Origin: Saturnia japonica
Taxonomy: Eukaryota > Arthropoda > Insecta > Lepidoptera > Saturniidae
Reading direction: 5' to 3'
Assembly (NCBI GenBank): GCA_033032175.1
Contig: CM065313.1
Span: forward strand, 1,321,227 to 1,385,226
Length of the DNA stretch: 64,000 bases
Positions 43,766-55,700 of this stretch are shown piece by piece. Numbering within the stretch: position 1 is the stretch's first letter; each line of letters begins with the position of its first letter. The notes beneath the pieces were generated by a model. The model did not search any database and was not told the origin of the DNA. It saw only the letters and a program-made list of their open reading frames with translations. The position numbers and the translations under genes were made by a program.

Positions 43766-45089
43766 ATTTTCAAATTTATCTTTAGGATTTGCGATAAAAT
43801 TTAAAATATATGAATGTAGTTATAAAATATTAAGAGAGCATTGTCAATATTATAATCAAATATAATTATTTTACCTAGTTTAAATAATTAAATCATAATT
43901 TAGGATTTTAGCCCTTCTCCTTTACCTATAGTTGCTATTAAATTTTCTTCCATGGTTCATTTTATTATCAGGGGTAATAATTTAGTATTAAAATAACGTA
44001 TACAAATATAAATTTAAAACTCTGACCGTCAAACTACAGTCCCACCGTTATCCAATTACCATCCATAATCGATCTACAGACAAAGACGAATTCACTTCTT
44101 TTATACGTCAATCAAATTCATCGATTGTTCCTATTCGATTCGATACGACTCGATTGCTATCGTGTATTTGCCATTGGTAAGCTGCATTACCTTTGAGGTA
44201 TGGTAGAAAGATTTATTTAGTAACGGCAAATATAACTTTGCAACGGAATGACGTGGATAGAGATTGATAGCTGACAGAGATAAGGCGTGCTTTGTGGCGT
44301 AAGCGGCTACCGGTCGTGAAGCGGACGGAATGCATTTTGTTTCAACAACCTCGCATTAATCATTAATTTTTTTTTAGCTTTTTACTTACCCCGTTATTCG
44401 GGTAAAAGTTGAAAGCCGTTGAAAGTTAACGTCCATGAGTCACTTCTATGGAATTGAATTTTGAAGCACAGTTGTTGTGAGCTTAAAAGAGGTAGGGTAA
44501 AGAAAAATTTCTCCCCATTTGGGGTAGTCCTACCAGTGGTATACCTCCACCCTACAGAAAATCGCAGCCACATAACTTGACATGACATTTCTTGTCTTTA
44601 TTCCACGGTATGTAGGGTCGGCTCAACATGATTTTCTTTTATATCACTCCTCATAGAGTCCATCTATAACTACTTCGGTGAAGACCGTTATGTACACGTA
44701 TGCATGTACCACTTTTATACTTTACTTCTTTTCTAACTGAGTATATGACTTTCATCCGTCCTCACGACAGACCTTAGGGGTAGAAAAATGTGATCTGTGA
44801 TTAGATAGAATCCTCGTTTTTAATACATATTACGAAATACCTATAGGTCGTATATGTTTATTCCGACAGCTACATGTGAGAGCCAATCAAATACTATTTT
44901 ACACACATTTCGTAGCACGGCTTACAATGATCACTATAAATCAAGTGCACTGCCTAACATAAAAAAATTAACAATGGGCGCGGGCGATCAGACGTATTTT
45001 GAAACAGTTCTTCAATTTCTTTAATCAATGATTAGTAGAATGCTATCAATCGGGCACACGCGCGAGTCGTGACACCCCCTGCTCCTGTT
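43766..45089. other. Non-coding stretch
   Basis: No gene. The minus-strand frame 44394-44588 overlaps a repeat (about 44520-44590, CCACCCTACAGAAAATCGCAGCC) shared in inverted form with 4615-4640 and 46163-46190, so it is not treated as coding. Confidence 0.5.
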
Positions 45090-45510
45090 TTATTGCTTAT
45101 TGTGGGTCATCCTTAGAAGATAGATATATGCTCCCGATATTTTTTTTGTAGACCTTTTTAATATTTACAATTGTGTAATACATTAACTTATTATATTTCT
45201 TATAGTTTACTCAGCGTAAGCCACTTAAGCGCCAGAATTGATTCACCTTGACCAGTTTTTAGTCATTTGCACGGAATCCTAGTAATTTTTCTAAAATAGA
45301 ATTAGCTTAAGTTACTTCTAATAAAATCAGCTATTTACCATTGAAAATCCCGTTAAAATTTGACCAATCGTTTTCGAGATTACCCGGAACAAACAGACAG
45401 AGAGATAGACAAAAATAAAAAACAATAGTTGTTATAGGTATCGTATGCATTTATTTTTCTGTTATTTTTTAAAATACAAACAAATACTTCAATTTTATTA
45501 TTTGTATAGA
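45090..45510 (-). mobile_element. Helitron-like element, family B
   Basis: Plus-strand order GTCATCCTTAGAAGATAGAT, TTACTCAGCGTAAGCCACTTAAGCGCC, AAATCAGCTATTTACC, GAGATTACCCGGAACAAACAG, GTTGTTATAGGTATCGTATGC, ending TTTATTATTTGTATAGA|T. The terminal CTAG side is decayed. It is the uninterrupted reference for the insertion point at 26046. Confidence 0.6.
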
Positions 45511-45944
45511 TAAAAATAGATTACCAGCTTCATTAGAAGATCAGTTTCATATAATAAATGCGGGCTCTGAAAATAAGTACCAAGCTAGTAAATGCATCAC
45601 GATTTCTGACCGGTGCGGTGCGGTGTATAGTGATTTTGTTATAATTTATAATGGAATATTCTCGATTCGTATTATGTACGATTGGAAAAAAAAAGATAAA
45701 ATTTAATTTTAATCTGGAAACGGTCCGTGTATTTTTTTAATATCTTAACTTTATTTAGGGAGTTTCATAGCAAAAGATATGCCTGTGTCATCATAACTAA
45801 CACCTACTTAACAAAAAATAACTACAACCTAAAATACACATACGAAAACTTAATTCAAAGGAAAAATATATCTCTCTAGGTAAATTTGATATAAAATTTT
45901 CTTTCAACCAAATCGTTATATATCATGTAAGTATCTTGTAAATC
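45511..45944. other. Non-coding stretch, nothing recognised
   Basis: AT-rich, no gene or repeat recognised. Confidence 0.45.
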
Positions 45945-46580
45945 TGTATTTCTGTCTGTACATATCACTTTGTGTTTAACTTCCCGATAGGCGTCCTATA
46001 AAAAGACATTGATCACGAATATGACATTTATAAAATTTGACTGTCTGTCTGTCTATTTGTATGCCCGGATTAAACTCAACGGCTGAACTTATTTTGATGA
46101 AATATCATATGATAAGCTGCTATAAAATCTCATCGCACTCACCGCAAAAACACAACGCAAGTTGACTGCGATTTTCTGTAGGGTGGAGCTGTTAAACCAA
46201 TCGGGGCTAACCTAAGTAGTCTCTAGTTAAGATCCTCTAAGTTTTAACAAACTGTGGCGACTTATCACAATAAATAGTTGTTACTTCAGCCACATTCTAT
46301 TTTGTTTATGATAGACTGGCTGACTTTCAAGTTTTGAAAAAGATAAAAGAAGACATCTGTCACGGACTGACAAGAAGATATATTATTCTGTAATCGATTA
46401 TGAGCGACAAAATAAATACAGTAATAATTGAAACGCTGAGCTGCATTTTTAATTAATAGGATCCGACAAACGATCCTATAAAACTTTTGGAAATTGTTAA
46501 ATACTTTATTTCTCAACCGATTTCGATAAAATTTCGTACACGGGAAGTATATATCATTCATCGATTGATAGACTATATAG
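45945..46580. repeat. Diverged relative of the 1 kb repeat
   Basis: CTGTCTGTACATATCACTTTG, CCCGATAGGCGTCCTAT, GACATTGATCACGAATATGAC, TATTTGTATGCCCGGATTAAACTCAA and, after a break, CGATTTCGATAAAATTTCGTACACGGGAAG follow the order of positions 90-400. The open frame at 46286-46561 (minus) lies in the break and is motif-free. Confidence 0.5.
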
Positions 46581-48047
46581 GTATATGAATTGTAAATAAT
46601 ATAAGTAGAAACAAAAATCCATAAATTGCATTATAATCTTTGTTCTTAGAGGCTTATTAAACGATAAACTCGGTTTGCTGATTGTAATTTCACGAAAACC
46701 GTAGTTCATAATTTATAACACGCATTGATTACCACTTACACAATTTTTCATTGCTTGCTCCATAGCATGATGGCTTCGCTTCCCAGCTTTAAGAGTACCA
46801 ACCTACTTCGAATTTTTGTTGTAACTTACTAGAATACAAAGAATTACTGATAATGATTTTTAAGTAATTTTAAATATTTTTTAAGCTGACCTTACTTTTA
46901 CAAAAGCTTATCGAATACATCTACAGCCACCGCCACCGGCTTCGTATATAAATTGATATACTTGTGACAGTCGCTAGATACAGCGGGAGAGATAACATTG
47001 ACAGCGCTGTAATCGTTCACAAGTGCTTAGATAAAGGCAGTAATAGATAATTATCTCAAACGACAGTAGTCTCTGTAAGTTACTACCGATTTATTTTTAT
47101 GCCATCAGTACCTACAAAGATAAATATAAATTAAGAAAACCACTGGATAAAATGAATACAATTACCACGTTCACTGAAGGTTCACTGAATCGACGATTTA
47201 CGAATAAATATTTCTCTTGCACTAGGCATCGGTAGACCTCACTCCTGTTTTAAATCCATTGTCATTATGATAGTCTAGAATATTTGACGCTAAAAGTAAC
47301 CCTACTAATATTAAGGTGAGAGTTTATTAATGTGTTTAAATTTTTGTTACTTCTTCACACAACAGCTAGACCAATTTTGATGAAATGTGGTATAGAGGTA
47401 GCTGATATCCTAGATATTAATACAGGCTACTTTAGGTTTGTTTGAAGTCGTCTTGTGAATTATACGCGGTTTTAACCGCGGGGCACATCCAGTTGAATAT
47501 AATTATGATTATAGACTGAGAATTTTTTATCAATTACTTACTGCTCCAATCCAATTATCTTTATATAGATGGCTATATGGAGCTCAGTGAACAACAATAA
47601 TATTTTCAATAGCCTAGTGTGCAGTAGGTAGGAGGTCTTTTCAACCTCCTGCTACAAAGAATGCATTACAATCGGGTAAAAGTAGGCGTAAATTTAATTG
47701 GGATCTTAAATCTATACTTACTGGTTAACTGAAATATTGATTTTAGAAGAGTAATTATTTAGACATGACGACAATGTGAGGCTTATCAAATAAAGCCACC
47801 TCTATGAATGATTTACATAATCGAGATATTTCGATGATGAGTGATAATTCATAATCGAACTACTAATATTAGTAATTACTATTCGAATGATTAAATTAGT
47901 ATAACTCATTATCGCCCACCGCTACTGTCACAGACAGGTAGCTACCCCGGAGGACTAGATATGCCAGCTTTCAAACCAGAACACTTTACTTTGGAACCCG
48001 AGATACGCCTGTAGTGTTTTCACAGTAAAACTTTACATGGTCTACCA
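46581..48047. other. Non-coding stretch with family J repeat
   Basis: About 47305-47505 (CCTACTAATATTAAGGTGAGAGTTT, ACACAACAGCTAGACCAATTTTGATGAAAT, CGCGGGGCACATCCAG) is a relative of 27478-27576. No gene. Confidence 0.45.
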
Positions 48048-48205
48048 ATTTTAATGACCGCGAAAATGTATGGTTATGTTTTTCGAGAGTACGTGTGTGT
48101 GTATCTATTTTCTTAGTACGCTCTTTAGCATAAACTGGTTGCTTAGCATACGAGGTGTCGTTAGATTCCTTTTAATTGTGGGAGTGACATAGCCATATAG
48201 TATTA

Positions 48206-49463
48206 GGTCCTTACATATAAAATTGGCGTTTTGTACGGGAGGAATATAAAGTAATTTTTTTTTTGGAAAATATATTTAATTAATCAAAGTATGCACCATT
48301 CTTATCTATGAACTTTTGCCATCTCATAGGTAGTTCATTGATCCCTTTACAAAAAAAAAAACCATGAGGGCGAGAATCAATAAACTCTTTAAAGGCGGTT
48401 TGGACTGCCGCATCGGAGTTGAATTTTTTTCCTTGTAAGAAGTTCTCCAAATTCCGGAAAAAATTGTAATCAGTTGGAGCAAGGTCCGGGGTGTACGGTG
48501 GATGTCGCAGACATTCCAATTGCAGATCATCTAACTTAGTGGTTGTGTGTTGTGTAGTGTGTGGTCTTGCGTTGTCGTGAAGCAGCAGTGGCCTAGAGCG
48601 ATTGACCAATCTCGGTTGTTTAGCAGCTAGTTCTTCCTTCATGGTTTGCAGTTGCTGACAATACATATCTGCTGTAATGGTTTGTCCAGATTTTAGAAAG
48701 CTGTAGTGAACGACACCGGCGCTAGTCCACCAAACACTCACAAGTAACTTTTTCTGAGTCAATTTTCGTTTAGGGCAGGATTTGGCTGGGTCTCCAGGGT
48801 TCAGCCATTGCGACGAGTGCTTCCGATTATCGTCCAGTATCCATTTTTCATCACAAGTAATGATTCGATTTTAAATCCCTTCATTATTGTTTCGGCTGAG
48901 CAAAGTAACACAGCAGTCGACGCGTGTTTGCAAGTTCGATTCACTCAATTCATGAGGTACCCATCGTTAAAGTTTTTTTACTTTCCCGATTTTATTCAAG
49001 TAGATTAATACAGTTTTATCACTTACCCCGAAGCCTACAGCTATCTCTGAAGTGCTTTGTGATAGATCCGCTTCCACGATTCTTCATTTTCTACTTTGGT
49101 CTCCGGCCGTCCACGGGGTTGGTTCTGAAGGTTGAAATTTCCAGAACAAAAACGTACCGTGCTTTCTTTTGCGACACCAGCGCCGTACACATTATAAATC
49201 CTTCGAGCTGTTTCTGCAGCACTGGTGCCACGGTAGAACTCGTACTCGTAAATATACCGATATTTCATGTTTTCCATTGTGCTTGAATAAGCGATGCCAA
49301 AAAAAAAAAATTTAGGAATAAACGAATGAATGACTGTTTCCAAAACTCAAATGTAACAGCTAAATGAATTTATAAAGTTAAATTTGGAATTCTTAACCAA
49401 AGAGGAGATATTTCAGATCAAAGTGGTCAGTACGACAAAACGCTAATTTCATATGTAAGGACC
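48206..49463 (-). mobile_element. Mariner element (DD34D), decayed
   Basis: Ends GGTCCTTACATATAAAATTG at 48206 and the complement of GGTCCTTACATATGAAATTA at 49463, inverted repeats of about 29 bases with two mismatches, each flanked by TA (48204-48205 and 49464-49465). Length 1258 bp. The transposase inside is broken. Nested in a family A copy. Confidence 0.82.
48280..49277 (-). pseudogene. Mariner transposase (DD34D) pseudogene
   Basis: Runs from the ATG at 49277 (MENMKYRYIYEYEFYRG, the N-terminal helix-turn-helix region) to the stop at 48280. The signature WVPHEL is visible near 48960, the first catalytic Asp in TCDEKW near 48850, the second in LLHDNARPH, and the third in PYTPDLAPTDYNFF, with 34 residues between the last two as in classical mariner. 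Breaks: at least one frameshift between 49041 and 49080, an in-frame TAA before the WVPHEL block, and another TAA just before the first catalytic region. The longest open piece, 48280-48762, holds the second and third aspartates. Not functional. A deletion is also likely in the first domain (TVRFCSGNF). Confidence 0.8.
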
Positions 49464-49618
49464 TATTATTTAAGTAAGACTTGTAAATGAAATTAAAAAA
49501 AAAAATTACTTAAGCGATTCTTTTGCAGGTGGGTTTTTGTTTCCATTTTAATAATATAGCTTGTTTTATTAAGTCACTTTTTGAATAAAAAAAATTAAAA
49601 AAAAAAAAATATTTATTC

Positions 49619-49798
49619 TGTTGAAGTTAATTACGGTTGTCAAGCAATGAAGTTAGTTACGATAGATAAGAAGTGACATTAGGTACAATTGTTAAGCTGT
49701 CAAGTTAGTCGCAATAAAAATATAATCACGGAACGGTCGTGTTTCATTGTATAGAGCAGCTAGCATCTTTTAAAGAAATCAAATATTATACATCAACA
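49619..49798 (+). repeat. Putative 5' LTR of the BEL/Pao element
   Basis: Starts TGTTGAAG and ends CATCAACA, an inverted TGTTGA/TCAACA pair as LTRs commonly have. CAATAAAAATA at about 49714 could serve as a polyadenylation signal. About 180 bp is short. The 3' LTR is not available for comparison, so the limits are inferred. The leader begins AAATTGGTCC, where a tRNA primer site would be expected. Confidence 0.5.
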
Positions 49799-50004
49799 AA
49801 TTGGTCCAAAGAGCCGAATAAGAGAAACAAAGAACGAGTTGTCACAGAGAAAGTTTGTTTATAAAAATATAAACAAGTACAACAGAGGATCCAGCGCTGT
49901 TATACAATATATAGTTGTGTGATGCATTCAAGTGTTATAACTAAGCAAGCGTATTACGAATATTAAAGTCACGTTTTACGAACAATAAATAACAAGTTAT
50001 AAAT

Positions 50005-51252
50005 ATGACGTCTACGGAACAAATATTGGAAGTTTTAGAAGACTTATCAGATATTATTTTGAAATCGAAGTCAAACTATAAAAAATCACCGAAAACAAGA
50101 TTAACAAAGGTTTGGTTTTTAGATGAGTATTGGCAGTCATATCGAAACGAATATCAAAAATTAGTAACAACTACAAAAAAAGAACAACGAAAAGGTATGA
50201 CATATTTTAAAGAAGAAAAGTATAGTCAGTGTGAAGATACTTATTTGGATTTAAAAGTAGAGATGACCGATACGCTTCAGTTATTAAAAAGTGAAAACTT
50301 AGAACAGAATGCATCACAGCAAATACAAAGTTCCCATACAACCGAAGTCAAACTACCAATGATCAATCTACCTACATTTACTGGTGCATATGAAGAATGG
50401 CAATCGTTCGAAGATACATTTACAACTTTAATACAAAAAAATAAGATGTTAACTGATGTGCAAAAACTTCACTATTTGCAATCGTGTTTAGCAGGGGAAG
50501 CAAGAAACACTATTAAGCACATACAAGTGACTGAACGGAATTATGAACATCTTGGAGTACATTAAAAAATAGATATAGCCATAAGCGGCTTATAGTGAAC
50601 GGGATTCTCAAGAGATTAAATTCGCTTAAGAAAGTTAATTCACAATTACCTTCACAATTAAGAATTCTTATTGACAATATAAACGAGTGTATGAATAGTT
50701 TAAATGCTATGGATATTTCAACAACTAATTGGGATCCTATGATAATATAATAACCTGCAAAGGTTAGATTCTGATACACACAAAGAGTGGGAAACCTATG
50801 TCAGTCGGAACAATAATACAGACTTACCCACATTACAGAATTTAATTACTTTTTTGGAGAATATAATACATACACTCGAATTAACAAGTTCAACTTCAGC
50901 AACCAATCAAAGAGTACATAAAGAACGTTCATTTCACACATCAACCGTACAAGTAACTTGTAAACTTTGTAACGGCCAGCATCTTCTATGCCACTGTAAA
51001 GAATTTGTCAAGTTTGACTCAGAAAAGAGAAACGAGATCATTAAGAACAATCGATTATGCTACAACTGCTTATCAGCGGGTCATTCAGTGTTATATTGTA
51101 AACGGAAGAGTTGTTGTAAAATATGTGGAAGGCGTCACCATTCACTTCTTCATCAAAGAAAGAAAGAAGAAGAGTCACAAGACAAAGAGAAGATAAATAA
51201 GGAAATTTCTTCAATGCCCGCCAATGAAAACATACAAACATTTTCAGGATGA
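50005..51252 (+). pseudogene. BEL/Pao gag polyprotein, frameshifted
   Basis: Opens MTSTEQILEVLEDLSDIILK. Residues about 120-186 (KLPMINLPTFTGAYEEWQSF, DVQKLHYLQSCLAGEARNTI) are the conserved BEL/Pao gag block known as DUF1759. The frame breaks near 50550; the following sequence continues in another frame (SHKRLIVNGILKRLN), breaks again near 50745, and resumes as LPTLQNLITFLENIIHTLEL in the open stretch 50854-51252. That stretch carries the zinc knuckle CYNCLSAGHSVLYC (C-x2-C-x4-H-x4-C) and a second finger CCKICGRRHHSLLH. Gag would package the element's RNA. At least two frameshifts make this copy defective, unless they are sequencing errors, which the nearby quality collapse makes possible. 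Confidence 0.72.
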
Positions 51253-51858
51253 GTCAATTGTATCAAACATTATATTAAATCAAAAGAAACTTTGTTAGCA
51301 ACAGCATTAATACCTGTCAAAGGTGAAAATGGGCTGTGAGACTACACTGAGAGCATTAATCGATTCAGGATCACAGGCATCCTTTATTAGCGAAAATGCA
51401 ACTCAAATTTTGCGACTCAAGAAGACGACAGTACCAGGTACAGTTACAGGAGTAGGAGCCACAACAACTTTTGTACGATATGTGGTACAGTTGGAGATTT
51501 CATCAAGATACGACAAACAATTCAAATCTCCCTGTAAGAGCATATGTATTAAAAATCACACATTACGTCTAAGTTGCCAAGTTCTACAATACAAACAAAA
51601 TCTAATTGGTCACATTTGGACGGTCTCACATTGGCTGATCCACAATACTTCATTTCTAGTAAGATTGATTTATTACTTGGGATTGATGTATACACTGAGA
51701 TTGTGAAAAATAATTTAGTAAGAGGACCACCAGGTTCACCATCAGCTCAAGAAACCAGCTTGGGTTGGATTTTATTTGGTAATATTTCCGAAGACATACA
51801 AACGAATAACGAATTAGTAGTCATGCATCACAATGTAGATATTAACATGGATAATCTT
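51253..51858 (+). pseudogene. BEL/Pao protease and start of pol, broken
   Basis: After a stop at 51250-51252, the aspartic protease core is visible as TLRALIDSGSQASFISENA at about 51345-51400 (DSG active site). A second frame from about 51574 reads SNWSHLDGLTLADPQYF, IDLLLGIDVYTEIV and SAQETSLGWILFGNI, a block conserved between protease and reverse transcriptase in BEL/Pao pol. The frame change near 51560-51600 marks a break. Coding sense is lost at 51858, where homopolymer runs begin. Confidence 0.7.
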
Positions 51859-52739
51859 TTAAAAAATTTTGGGTTTTTAAAAAAAAAAAATTTAAAAAAA
51901 AAAAAAAAAAAAATTTAAAAGGGAAAAAAAAAATTCCTTTAAAAACCCCCAAAAAAGGTTAAAAAAAATTTTTAAAAGGTTTAAAAAAAGAAAAAAAAAA
52001 AAAAAAAAAAAAAATTAAAGGGGAAAAAATATAAAAAATTAAAAACCCTTAAAAAAAAAAGGAATATTTTCCCAACCCCTTTTGGGAAAGGGAAAAAAAA
52101 AAATTTTTTTTCCCCAAAAAGGAAAAAAAATTCCCCTTTTTTTTTCCCCAAAAAAAATTTAAAAAAAAAGGAATTTTAAAAAAATTTTTTTAAAAAAAAA
52201 ATTCCCAAATTTTTAAAAAAAAAAAAAGGGGTTTTGGGAAAAAAAAAAAAAAAATTTTTTTTAAAATTTTAAAACCCCCCTTTTTTTAAAAAAACCTTTA
52301 AAAAATTAAAAAAAAAAAAATTTTAAGGGAAAAAATTTTTAAATTTTTAAAAAAAGGGGCCAAAAAAAAAAAAAAAAAAAAAAAAATTTAAAATTGGGGT
52401 TTTAAAAAAAAAAAAAAAAATTTTTAAAAAAACCCAAAAAAAAAAAAGGTTGGAAAAAAAAAAAATTTTTTTTTTTTTAAAATTTTTAAAAAAATTTTTT
52501 AAAAAAACCCCCCAAAAAAAAAAAAAATTTTGGGAAAGGTTTTTTTCCCAAAATTCCCCTTTAAACCCCAAAAATTTTAAAAAAATATTAAAAAAAAGGG
52601 GGGGGGTTTTTTTAAAAAAAAAGGAAAGGAAAAAGGGGGGAAAAATTTAAAAAAAAAAAAGGATTAAAAACAAAAAAGAAAAAAAAAAATAATTTTTTTT
52701 TAAAAAAAAAAAAATTTTTTTTTAAAAAAAACAAAGGGG

Positions 52740-52773
<34 letters not shown>

Positions 52774-55700
52774 TCCTCCCCCCTTTTTTTTTTTCCAAAA
52801 TTTCCAAAAAGGAAAAAAAAAAAAAAAAATTATGGAGGATTAAAATTTTTTTTGGGTTCCAAAAAAACAAAAAAAAAATTTTGAACCGGGTTGAAAAAAA
52901 AAATTAATTTCCAAGGGGCCGGGAAAAAAAAACCTTGGGAATTTTAAAAAACCAATAATTTTAAAAACCAAAAAATTTTATTTTTGGGGGAAAAAAAAAA
53001 AAATTTTAAAACCCAAAATTTTTTAAAATTTAAAATTTAAAAAAAAAAGAAAAAAATAAAAAAAAAAAAAAAATTTTAAAAAGGGGGAAAAAAAAAAAAA
53101 TTTTAAATTTAAAATTTTTTAAAAAACCCCAAAATTAAAAAATTTTGGGGGAAAAAATTTTAATTAAAAAAAAGCCAAAAAAAAACCCAAAAGAAATAAA
53201 ATTTTTAAAAAAAATTTTAAAGAAAAAAAAAAAAATTTTTGGAAAAATTTTCCGGGGGGGGAAAGAAACCCAATTGGAATGATCAAAAAAATTTTTTTTG
53301 GGAAAAAAAACCTTTTTTAAAAGGCAAAAATTTAAAAAAAAGGAATTTTAAAAATTTCCAAAATTCCAAAAGGAAAAAAAAACCCCTTAAAAATTTTAAA
53401 AATTTAAAAATTTCCCAAAAAATTTAAAAAAAAGGGGAAGATTCCAAAATTTTTAAAAGGGCCCCCTTTAATTTGTTTTAAACCCCCTTTTTTTTGGGGA
53501 AAGGGGGGAAATTTTTTGGGGAAAACCCCCAAAAATTAAAAAGGAAAATTTAAATTTTTAAAAAAGCCTTTTTTTTTTTGGAAAAAAACCCAACCCTTAA
53601 TAAAAAAAATTTTAAAAAAAAAAAACCATGGGGGAAAAAAAAAAAACCCCCAAAAGGGTTTGGTGGAAAAACAAACCCCAAAACCCCTTAAGGGTTTTGG
53701 GGGGGAAGGGGTTGAAAAATAAATTTCCCTTTTTTTTGGAAAAATTTAAAGGGTTTTAAAATTTTAAGCCAAATCCCCTTAATTAAATTTTTTTTTAATT
53801 TAAAAAATTTTTTTTCCCCTTTTTTTTTAATTAAGGTTTTTTTTTTAAAATTTAATTAAAATTTTAAATTTTTTTTTAAACCCAAAAGGTTTTTTAAAAT
53901 TTGGTAAAGGGGCCCGGGGGGGTTTAAAAGAAAATTGGGAAAAAAGAAGGGTTTTTGGGAATTTTTGGAGGGAAAAATTCCCCGGGGGAAAGGGCCAAGG
54001 TCGGGTTTTCCCCGGGAAAAAAAGGGGGGGGTTTTTTAAAAAAAAAGGGGGGAAAAAAAAGGGGGGTTGGGTTTTAAAATTTTTGGGGTTTTAAGGGGTT
54101 TTTTTTTTTAAAAAATTTTTTTTCCCAAAAAAAACCCCTTTTTTCCATTTTTTTAATTCCCCCAAAAAAACCCTATTAAAAAACCCCCTTAAGGGGGGAA
54201 AAAAAATTTTTGGGTTTGGTTTTTAAAGGGGGGGGGGGGTTTTTGGGGTTTTTAAAAAATTGGGGGGGGGAATTTTTCCCCAAAAATTTTCCAAAAGGGT
54301 TTTTTTTAAAAACCCGGGTTTTTAAAAAATTAAAAAAAAAATTTAAAATGGGGGGGGAAAATTTTTTGAGCCCCCCCCCCCCGGGGGGGAACCCCAAAAA
54401 TTGGGGGCCCCAAAAAAATTTTGGGAAAAAAAAATTTTTTTTTGGGGGAAAAAAAAAATTTTGGGTTTAAAAAATTTTTTTTAAAAAACCGGAAATGGGG
54501 AAAAACCCGGGGCCCTTTAAATTAAAAATTTTAAATTTTGATTTTCCAAAAAAACCAAAAAAAAAAAACCCTTTAAAACCCAATTTTTAAAGGGAAATTT
54601 AATTTTAAAAAGGGGGGGGGCCAGGGGGGGGAAAAAAAAATTTAAAAGGTTTTGGGGGGGGGGGAAAAGGGGGAAAAAACCTTTTTTTTTTCCCCCGGGA
54701 AGAAAAAAAGGGGGAAAAACCCCGGGGGCCCTTTAAAGCCCCGGGGGGGTTTTTCCCTTTCCCTTTAAAATTTTTCCCCCCCTTTTAAAATTTTGTTTTT
54801 CCCAAAATTTAAAATTTTTTTTAAAGGAACCAAACCCCTTTTTGGGGGAAATTTTCCCCTTGGGGGGAAAAAAAATTAAATAAAAACCAAACCCAAACCC
54901 CCCGGGGGGCCGGGGGGCAACCAATCCCAAACCCAACCCCCGGGGTTTTGGGCCCCCGCCCCAAAAAACCCGGCTTCCCCGGGGAAAAACCCCGTTGGGT
55001 TTTTTTTCCCCCTTTGGGGGAAAAAGGTTTTCCAAAAAAAAAGGGAAAATGGCGAAAAAAAACCCCCCGGGTTTTGGGAAAAACCCAAAAACCCCGGAAA
55101 AGGGGGGATTCCCCCAAAATAATTTTTTCCCCCAAAATTTTCCCCCCGGGTTTTTAAAATTTTTTCCCCCGGTTTAAACGGGGAAAACCCCATAAATTAA
55201 AACCCTTGGGCCCTTAAAAAAGGGTCGAAAAAAATTTTTTGGTTTAAAAATGGGGAAAAGGGGGTTTTGGGCCCAAAAAAGGGTTTGGGGGCCCCCGGGG
55301 GCCCCCGGGGAAAAGGGTTTTTTTTTTAATAAAACCCCCCCCCGGGAAAGGGTTTTAAAAGGGGCCCCAAAAAGGGGTTTTTGGGGGCAACCCTGGGGCC
55401 CCAAACTTCCTTTTTTGGGGCCCCAAACCCCTTTTTTTTAAAAAAAAAAAACCCCCTTCCCGGGTTGGGAAAAGGGGTTTTTGGGGGGCCCAAAGGGGGG
55501 GCCCCCCCTTTTCCCCCTGGGGGTTTTCCCTTCCAAAAAGGGGAAAAAAAGGGCCCCTTGGTTAAAAAAATTTAAAATTTCCCTTAAGGGGGGGCCCCCG
55601 GGTTCTTTAAACCCAATTTAAAAAAGGGAAAAATTAAAAAAAAACCCCCCCCAAAAAATTTTTCCTTTTTGGGAAATTTTTTTATTTTTTAAAAAAAAAT

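Larger units (their letters stand above)
48048..49560 (+). mobile_element. MITE-like element, family A copy 5, split by a mariner
   Basis: Left part 48048-48203 (GACCGCGAAAATGTATGGTTATG, TACGAGGTGTCGTTAGATTCC, GGGAGTGACATAGCC) and right part 49466-49560 (TTATTTAAGTAAGACTTG, TTGCAGGTGGGTTTTTGTTTCC) together make one family A copy. The mariner 48206-49463 lies in the GGCTATATAATATTTAAGTA block. Confidence 0.65.
49619..51858 (+). mobile_element. BEL/Pao LTR retrotransposon, 5' part
   Basis: 5' LTR 49619-49798, leader 49799-50004, gag from 50005 and protease region to 51858, where unreadable sequence takes over. The element would normally be several kb longer, with reverse transcriptase, integrase and a 3' LTR; those parts are not visible. 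Confidence 0.75.
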
